Origin: Cylindrodendrum hubeiense
Lineage: Eukaryota > Ascomycota > Sordariomycetes > Hypocreales > Nectriaceae
Assembly: GCA_014621425.1 (NCBI GenBank)
Contig: JAANBB010000754.1
Span: forward strand, 1 to 12,025
Direction: 5' to 3'
Length of the DNA stretch: 12,025 bases
In this document: one piece after another, positions 7,510 to 12,025 of the stretch
How positions within the stretch are numbered: position 1 is the stretch's first letter
Layout of the letters: each line of letters starts with the position of its first letter
Notes under the pieces: model-generated
Seen by the model: the letters and a program-made list of their open reading frames with translations, nothing else
Told to the model about the DNA's origin: nothing
The model's database searches: none
Translations under genes and position numbers: made by a program

Positions 7510-9093
7510 CTACTGAGTGAGGTCCATGTCGTACTCGTCTTCCTCTTTGAAATTGAGGGAGGCTCGTCCACTGCCGTTATCATCGGGGTCGTGCCAGTAC
7601 TGGTCGGCGTCTCCCAGGCCACCGGCCATGACACCACTTCCATTCTCATCTGGGCTGATCGAGAGGGGGTCGACGCCTCCGCCCAAGCCATCAACGGGCT
7701 CACCTCGGTAGTCGGTGTGGTGAGGCACACGGAGGCCAGATCCAGCGGTGCGCGAGTAAGAGAAGATGCCGTTTTCGTTCTTAGAGATGGCATCCATGAG
7801 CTCAGTTTGCATGCGTCGCTCGTCCTCGGTCTGCTCGAATGGGAAATGACCGCCAAGCTCAGCGATCGTATTCATCATCTCCTCTTGCTGTTGAAGCTTG
7901 AGGTGGAGCATCCACATGAGATCCCGGGTCCAGCTAACAGAGCCGTTGAGGATGTCACCCTTGTTGGGGCCCTTGTCCTTCTCTTCGAGCGGAAGGCCAG
8001 TGGTAATGTTGCCAGCGCTAGCTCCGGCCGCTCTCCGCGCGCCGGGCCCGGCAAGACTTGAAGTTGCCTGGGATGGACTGGGGATGCCAGTGAGGGTGGG
8101 AGAAAGCGGGGTCCCGTTCTGGATGAGCTTTCGGATCTTCTCATCCTCTAGGCGGTGAGTGGGAACCAATCTGCTGAGGTCCTGTATCCTCTCGTTGATG
8201 TTGTCACGTCGGCGGCGCTCGACCAGATTGTGGGACTCTCGACGTCTTTTCCGCTTCATTTCCTGTGACGAGACTGCGGCGGGGGGCACGCCGAGCTTAG
8301 CGGGCATTGAAGTACCGCCCTTCATCATGACTTCGTTGATCTGACCCATAGATGGTTGCATGGGCGAGGAGAAACCGGAGTTGTACGAGGCGGGAATGCT
8401 GCCGGTCGGAGTGTTCATCCACTGGCCAGAGGGCGACTTGTCATGCATGCCGGTGGTCCGGATGGGCTGTGCTCCAAAGCCTTGGGAGTCTTGGGATCCG
8501 ATGTTCATTCCATGGATGGTGGCGGTCTTTGGGGTCATCGGGCTACGGCTGCTTGATGTTTTTCGCTGCATCTGCTGGGACATCCGGGCTCGGGCCTTGA
8601 GGAGGTTTGGGTCGTCGGCGTTCATGTCTGCCAAAGGAGAGTTGGAGTAGGAAAGCGGGGAGTGCAGCGAGGTACCAAGCGAGTGGCCGGCTTGCATCTG
8701 GCGGAACTGATTGGTAAAGCCGGCAGCGTACGGGCTCTGGATCGGGTCTCCATCAGGGGTGTTTGAATAGCCGTTCATATGGGGTTGAGCAAACCCTCCC
8801 TGGGAGAAGCCCATGATACCTGAGAAATCCTGACCCTGACCCGACATGCCTGACTGGGCATCTGCGGGACTAGTGAGGCCATCGAGGAGCTCGTCATCAC
8901 CGAACAAGGCAGAGCCGCTAGAGAAGCCGTTGGTGCCGCTACCAGAATTGGAGTTGAAGTTGTTGTTGTTATTATTGGTGTTGTTGTTGTTGGAGAAGGA
9001 CGCAGGGTAGCCGCTGCCCATGGCGAGGTCGTTGGGATCAATACTACCGGCGTTATGGCCGGGGCCAAATTGGTTGAAGCCGTGCTGGGCCAT
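7510..9093 (-). CDS. bHLH transcription factor, expanded loop (527 aa)
   Basis: A nuclear DNA-binding regulator, of the Rtg3/USF/TFE type by its basic region. From the sequence: residues 1-270 are low-complexity and probably disordered, with a poly-Asn tract (35-45) and many Ser-Pro/Thr-Pro sites. The basic region is KRKRRRESHNLVERRRRDNIN (280-300, quoted in full as a motif of basic residues). H288, E292 and R296 occupy the positions 5, 9 and 13 that favour CACGTG-type E-boxes. Helix 1 ends near SRLVP (307-311), a loop of about 65 residues follows, and helix 2 is KGDILNGSVSWTRDLMWML (378-396) running into a Gln/Glu coiled-coil-like extension. The acidic tail ends KEEDEYDMDLTQ. The start is the ATG at 9093 (context ACGATGG); in-frame codons upstream to a TAG at 9148-9150 contain no ATG. 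Aspergillus homologues have, as I recall, been annotated as HLH factor GlcD gamma. Target genes are unknown. Confidence 0.85.
   Translation of the reverse strand: MAQHGFNQFGPGHNAGSIDPNDLAMGSGYPASFSNNNNTNNNNNNFNSNSGSGTNGFSSGSALFGDDELLDGLTSPADAQSGMSGQGQDFSGIMGFSQGGFAQPHMNGYSNTPDGDPIQSPYAAGFTNQFRQMQAGHSLGTSLHSPLSYSNSPLADMNADDPNLLKARARMSQQMQRKTSSSRSPMTPKTATIHGMNIGSQDSQGFGAQPIRTTGMHDKSPSGQWMNTPTGSIPASYNSGFSSPMQPSMGQINEVMMKGGTSMPAKLGVPPAAVSSQEMKRKRRRESHNLVERRRRDNINERIQDLSRLVPTHRLEDEKIRKLIQNGTPLSPTLTGIPSPSQATSSLAGPGARRAAGASAGNITTGLPLEEKDKGPNKGDILNGSVSWTRDLMWMLHLKLQQQEEMMNTIAELGGHFPFEQTEDERRMQTELMDAISKNENGIFSYSRTAGSGLRVPHHTDYRGEPVDGLGGGVDPLSISPDENGSGVMAGGLGDADQYWHDPDDNGSGRASLNFKEEDEYDMDLTQ
8959..8991 (-). 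repeat. Trinucleotide tract encoding poly-Asn
   Basis: AAC/AAT codons give four Asn, one Thr and six Asn (residues 35-45 of the bHLH protein). The codon mix of AAC and AAT suggests an older tract rather than a fresh expansion. Length variation between strains is likely. Confidence 0.85.
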
Positions 9094-9147
9094 CGTAAGT
9101 GATGGCAAGACTAGGCTTGAGTGGATGCTGGATCGGATGATGTTGCC

Positions 9148-9416
9148 CTAGAGGAAGGTATGTGGGCAGAATATTGTGGGTGCGCGCCGGTTCGGCAAAA
9201 AAACAACTGCGAGTCGTCGAGATAGTCAGAGGGTTTGTTGGGAGCCTGTTTGGACCATTGCATCAGCATCCCAGAGTGACTGCAGCAGAGCGGGGAGATG
9301 GCCGACGAGGCAGCCTCGGGGCAGGGAAGTGGACAGCTGGAATGCCCGCTCCCGCTCGAGGACGCAGCCAGGAGAGTGGCGGGCAGCGAGCGCCAAGGGC
9401 TAGGAGTAGGACTCAC
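9148..9416 (-). other. Possible 5'-UTR intron of bHLH gene (269 nt)
   Basis: On the minus strand, GAG|GTGAGT donor at 9416 and TACCTTCCTCTAG acceptor ending at 9148, with CTGAC at 9225-9229 as a possible branch site (about 77 nt from the acceptor, longer than in the coding introns). Splicing would remove the in-frame TAG that bounds the bHLH frame upstream. Inferred from splice signals only. Confidence 0.35.
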
Positions 9417-9472
9417 CTCGCAGGCAGCTGTGGCGCTGAAGAGGGTGACGTGAGAAGGAACAAAGCAGGCGG

Positions 9473-9487
9473 CTACTTGTAGGCCAT
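9473..9487 (-). other. Possible uORF in bHLH leader (4 codons)
   Basis: ATG-GCC-TAC-AAG-TAG on the minus strand, with G at +4. It would be retained in the mRNA if the leader intron at 9148-9416 is spliced as proposed. Effect unknown. Confidence 0.25.
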
Positions 9488-10000
9488 CAATAGAATCGCG
9501 GGGACGAGAGCAGTCGAGAGGAGTCGGCTCACGGTGACGATGGCGGAAGCGACGTCGGAGTCGGTGGTCGCAAGAGAGGGATTGTGGGTGAGTCTGAGTC
9601 GGAGTCGGAGGGAGGCGGGCGGAGAGCTTGTGGTTGAAATGGCGGGCACTCAGGCCAGGTTCTGGGGCGTTGGTGTGGGTGTGGGCGTGCAAGTGTGGGC
9701 TTCTTGGGGGAGGGGGCCTTTCCTTGGGGTACGCACGGGCTTGCGACACTGTAGGGTGGTGCTAGCCCCAGTGGATGGTTAGAGGATCAGGGGTGGGGGT
9801 CGCAGGCAGCTTTACGTAGGTAGGCGCCGCAGTGGTCGAGTCGCCGCAGGAGTGTAAGAATAGGGGACTGCAGGGGGGGACTCGTAGCGGAGAAGGGCCC
9901 GGCAGGTAGCGAGGAAATAGGAGGCAGAGACACCTCAGGCGTTGGCTCAAGCTCAGGCGCTGGCTCGGGTTGGACGCTGCCTGTCTTGGTGGCTGAAGCG

Positions 10001-10330
10001 CTAGGGAAGGCAGGCGGTGTCGGGCGTCTGTTCAGGAAAGTGGCTGTTCTTGGGACGGTGGCCACCAGTCAGCGTGTGCGCGCGGGCGGGAGGAGGATGA
10101 AAGCGTCGGGTAGGGACATAGCCAGCCGCAAGCCAACAGCCAACGGCGGGGGGGATAGGGAGGAGGAGGGGTATCGAGGGAGGGAGTAGTAGCGTAGGTA
10201 GGTAGGAAAGGGAGAAGAGCGGTGATGGGCAGCGACACTCGGAGAAGGGGAGGTAAAGTGAGGTAAAGCGAGCGACGTGAGAGACGTGGGAGATGGGGGG
10301 GAAAGGGATCGGGCTCGCTCCGGTACTCAC
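10001..10330 (-). other. Possible second 5'-UTR intron (330 nt)
   Basis: GTG|GTGAGT donor at 10330 and CTTCCCTAG acceptor ending at 10001 on the minus strand. CTGAC at 10068-10072 is a possible branch site about 67 nt upstream of the acceptor. It is long for this genome's introns, so it is less certain than the coding ones. Confidence 0.3.
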
Positions 10331-10436
10331 CACTGGTTCGTCGACGACAGTCGGGAAGCATGGAAACAGTCACTTTGGTTCGGCTGCGTCGGGAGAGACG
10401 AGGTGGGTTGGGTTGCACAGCCGGGAAGAGAGCAAG

Positions 10437-10449
10437 TATAATGTATAAC
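10437..10449 (-). promoter_or_regulatory. TATA-like element, bHLH promoter candidate
   Basis: On the minus strand it reads GTTATACATTATA, followed downstream by a pyrimidine-rich stretch typical of fungal initiation sites and then by the donor at 10330. A second AT-rich candidate lies at about 10543-10556. Which is used cannot be told. Confidence 0.3.
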
Positions 10450-10621
10450 AGACGAGGTGATGGTGGACGATGACGAGGTGCGTCGGGCCTGGTAGAGTTT
10501 GGATGATGAGGGTTGGTGGACTGCGAGTGATGCCGTAGAGAGTATTAATGTATACTGTACAGCACTCGATGCTCCCTTGCTCTCTCACCAATGTCTCCTT
10601 CTGGGGACGGAAGCTAGTGGG

Positions 10622-10666
10622 AGGTACTTTGGATACCCGGGAGAGGTACTAGGAAACCCAGGTACT
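10622..10666. repeat. AGGTACT, three copies
   Basis: AGGTACT occurs at 10622-10628, 10644-10650 and 10660-10666, with start-to-start spacings of 22 and 16 bp. It lies about 200 bp upstream of the candidate TATA of the bHLH gene, so it could be a protein-binding array. Confidence 0.7.
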
Positions 10667-10675
10667 CTGGGGTGC

Positions 10676-10686
10676 GTCCGGTCCGG
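10676..10686. repeat. GTCCGGTCCGG box, copy 1
   Basis: An 11-bp word repeated exactly at 11035-11045. It contains CGGTCCG, an inverted CGG pair with one base between, resembling half-sites of Zn2Cys6 factors but with unusually close spacing. Confidence 0.6.
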
Positions 10687-11034
10687 GCTGGGGAGTTGCA
10701 ACACGGCCAAGTCCGTATTGTCTTCGCAGGGTGTGTGGGCGTCAGTTGCAGCAGCAGTGCATCCAACGGGGTAGTCAACCGGGGCGGCGGGGCGGGACAG
10801 ATGGATTTGCGTGGGCGAATCGCTAACCGGGGAGGCTGAGAGGCACAGAACAAACGAGTCGGACAGCGACGGAGAGGCGCAGACTCCCGGGATAGGTTAA
10901 CTCAAGGTGAGGGAGGCGAGGTGAGGTGAAGGAGGCAGTGATGATGACACTCGACGGTGCTGTATTGCTGTGCTGCTGTGTTTTCCGTGTCTATTCTGAA
11001 CCGTTGCTGATGCGCGTCCGGGATCCTGTGGTTG

Positions 11035-11045
11035 GTCCGGTCCGG
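11035..11045. repeat. GTCCGGTCCGG box, copy 2
   Basis: Second exact copy of the 11-bp word at 10676-10686, 359 bp away in the same orientation. Confidence 0.6.
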
Positions 11046-11525
11046 TTTGGAGAGAGCAGCGACAGTCGCGAACGGGATACGGTGATGATAGGCGTGAGAT
11101 GTGCGGTTGACAACCCAAGTGCCGGATATCCAGCAGGCGGTCTGACGTTTTATTGTATTCCGGCGCGGCGCCACGGGCTGATGATCGGGGGCTGAGAGCT
11201 GAAGGTGGTGGTGTAGGTGGTTGGCGTCCAGGAATGGAGGCCAAGGCGACGCCAGGGTACAGTGTAAGTGATGAGTCGGGGGAGGCTCCAACGACAGGCT
11301 CCGGTACGGGATCTTGGCTGTGACCGCTTCTTGTCGACGGTGAGGCTAGTTTGGTACGGGAGGTGCCTCTTGATTGCACTTATGCGCACTCTCTCGGGTT
11401 GAGAGACGATTGGCGGTGGGGATGGGAGGTGGCGGCGAGGGTGGGTGACTGTCAAGCGGCGTCCTAAACGGTGGGCGCAATAGGAGGTCTGGCTAAGGTA
11501 GGTAGGTACGTTGATGGCGTTTGGT

Positions 11526-11559
11526 TCCTTCTTCTCTCGCTTCTTCTTCTTCTTCTTCA
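11526..11559. repeat. TTC-rich pyrimidine tract
   Basis: A run of CTTCTT/TTC trinucleotides ending in TTCAG on the plus strand. CT-rich tracts like this are common just upstream of fungal transcription starts, and also resemble a splice acceptor. No adjoining coding exon is evident. Confidence 0.6.
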
Positions 11560-12025
11560 GATCTGCTTGTTTGTCCTTTGCGTTTCGGTTCGTGTGTGTC
11601 ACCAACGGCTGCAAGATGAGATAGATCGGTTTCTGGGTCCCAACCCCAGGATGAGGTACCGAAGTCCTCCATTTTATACTCGCCCCAGCTAGCTAAAAAT
11701 ACCAGCCCTCCAGTGAAGTCATCTGTACGAGGCTCATCATCTTCTGACCCGCCATGCTATAGGTATAGCGGACGTCGTTTGGGCTTTAGACCTTGGGCTT
11801 TGGGCCATTTCATGGTGGTCACTGCTACTGGTGGTGGTGGTGGTAGACGCCAACCGTCTATTATCCCCACCGTGCCCTCCGTCATAAGAGAAGCCAGTCG
11901 AGCGAGTGTGGGTGTGTGTGTGGGCGCCAGGTTGAGCGTGACTTGGATTTTAAGACACCAAGGCAAACCTGTTGCTGGGCTCTGCTGAGCTTTGGGGCCT
12001 CCCCGGGATGCAACATTTGAATCGA

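Larger units (their letters stand above)
9094..10450 (-). promoter_or_regulatory. Probable long 5' leader of the bHLH gene
   Basis: This 1.36 kb upstream of the bHLH ATG has no recognisable gene. On the minus strand it contains two strong-looking donors (GTGAGT at 9416 and 10330), each followed by a pyrimidine-rich CTAG acceptor. That is what a spliced 5' UTR would look like. A TATA-like sequence lies near 10437-10449. Several reading frames are open because the DNA is GC-rich, but they lack ATG starts or conserved content. Upstream AUGs exist, for example at 10361 and 9487. Confidence 0.4.
10451..12025. other. Intergenic sequence to right edge, no gene seen
   Basis: About 1.6 kb without a supportable gene on either strand. 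Open frames (for example the minus-strand frame at 10897-11379) are Pro/Ser/His-rich, start at doubtful codons and match no family I know. The region carries three AGGTACT copies, two GTCCGGTCCGG boxes, a TAGGTAGG run, a TTC-repeat pyrimidine tract at 11526-11559 and (TGG)5 at 11829-11843. It may hold distal regulatory DNA of the bHLH gene or flank of a gene outside the window. Confidence 0.5.

Noticed and set aside
7498..8061. 187-codon plus-strand frame antisense to the bHLH gene
   Set aside because: It lies fully within the minus-strand bHLH coding sequence, whose domain is clear; the frame is a GC-rich shadow.
9111..9749. 212-codon minus-strand frame upstream of the bHLH gene
   Set aside because: It opens at GTG, has no ATG before the proposed donor and no recognisable domain. 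If the 9148-9416 intron is spliced it would run in frame into the bHLH start, but with no upstream ATG a coding N-terminal extension cannot be supported; I treat it as leader.
10001..10418. Overlapping minus-strand Pro/Ser-rich frames upstream of the bHLH gene
   Set aside because: Several frames are open at once, which reflects composition, and a donor-like GTGAGT sits inside them. No domain recognised.
10897..11614. Minus-strand frames of 129 to 160 codons near the right edge
   Set aside because: They start at non-ATG codons or lack conserved content; three overlapping frames being open suggests low stop-codon density only.
1..12025. tRNA, rRNA or transposon
   Set aside because: I looked for B-box-like GGTTCGA/GGTTCAA words, terminal inverted repeats and transposase or reverse-transcriptase motifs on both strands and found nothing convincing by eye.

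Overview
The window looks like nuclear DNA of a filamentous ascomycete (Pezizomycotina, probably Sordariomycetes). It is GC-rich, genes are separated by 0.8 to 3 kb, and introns are short (59, 67 and 86 nt) with GTATGT or GTACGT donors, CTAAC or CTAAT branch sites and CATAG, CACAG or TTTAG acceptors. Two genes are recognisable fungal orthologues. There are no tRNA or rRNA genes, no transposon and no prokaryotic-style operon. The organism call rests on gene content and splice style only.

Layout from left to right. Positions 1-1420 are non-coding, rich in short tandem repeats and CAGCTG palindromes, and include the 3' flank of the first gene. Positions 1421-2750 (minus) hold a two-exon ethanolamine kinase. 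Positions 2751-4468 are a shared divergent intergenic region with four short minisatellites, a double GATA site and upstream AUGs, including an AUG-UAA start-stop element 7 nt before the next start codon. Positions 4469-6719 (plus) hold a three-exon NPR3 gene, a subunit of the Npr2-Npr3 (SEACIT/GATOR1) TORC1 inhibitor. Positions 6720-7509 are a convergent 3' intergenic region. Positions 7510-9093 (minus) hold an intronless-coding bHLH transcription factor with a very long loop, of the Rtg3/USF/TFE type. Positions 9094 to about 10450 look like its long 5' leader with two possible leader introns. Positions from about 10450 to 12025 are promoter or intergenic sequence without a supportable gene.

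The three proteins share a theme by established biology. Ethanolamine kinase feeds phosphatidylethanolamine synthesis, and that lipid is what Atg8 is attached to in autophagy. Npr3 restrains TORC1 when amino acids are scarce. In yeast, Rtg3-type bHLH factors are under TORC1 control. Whether this neighbourhood is functional or chance is inference. The strongest sequence-level surprise is the AUG-UAA element in front of NPR3, followed by the paired GATA sites in its promoter and the expanded loop of the bHLH factor.
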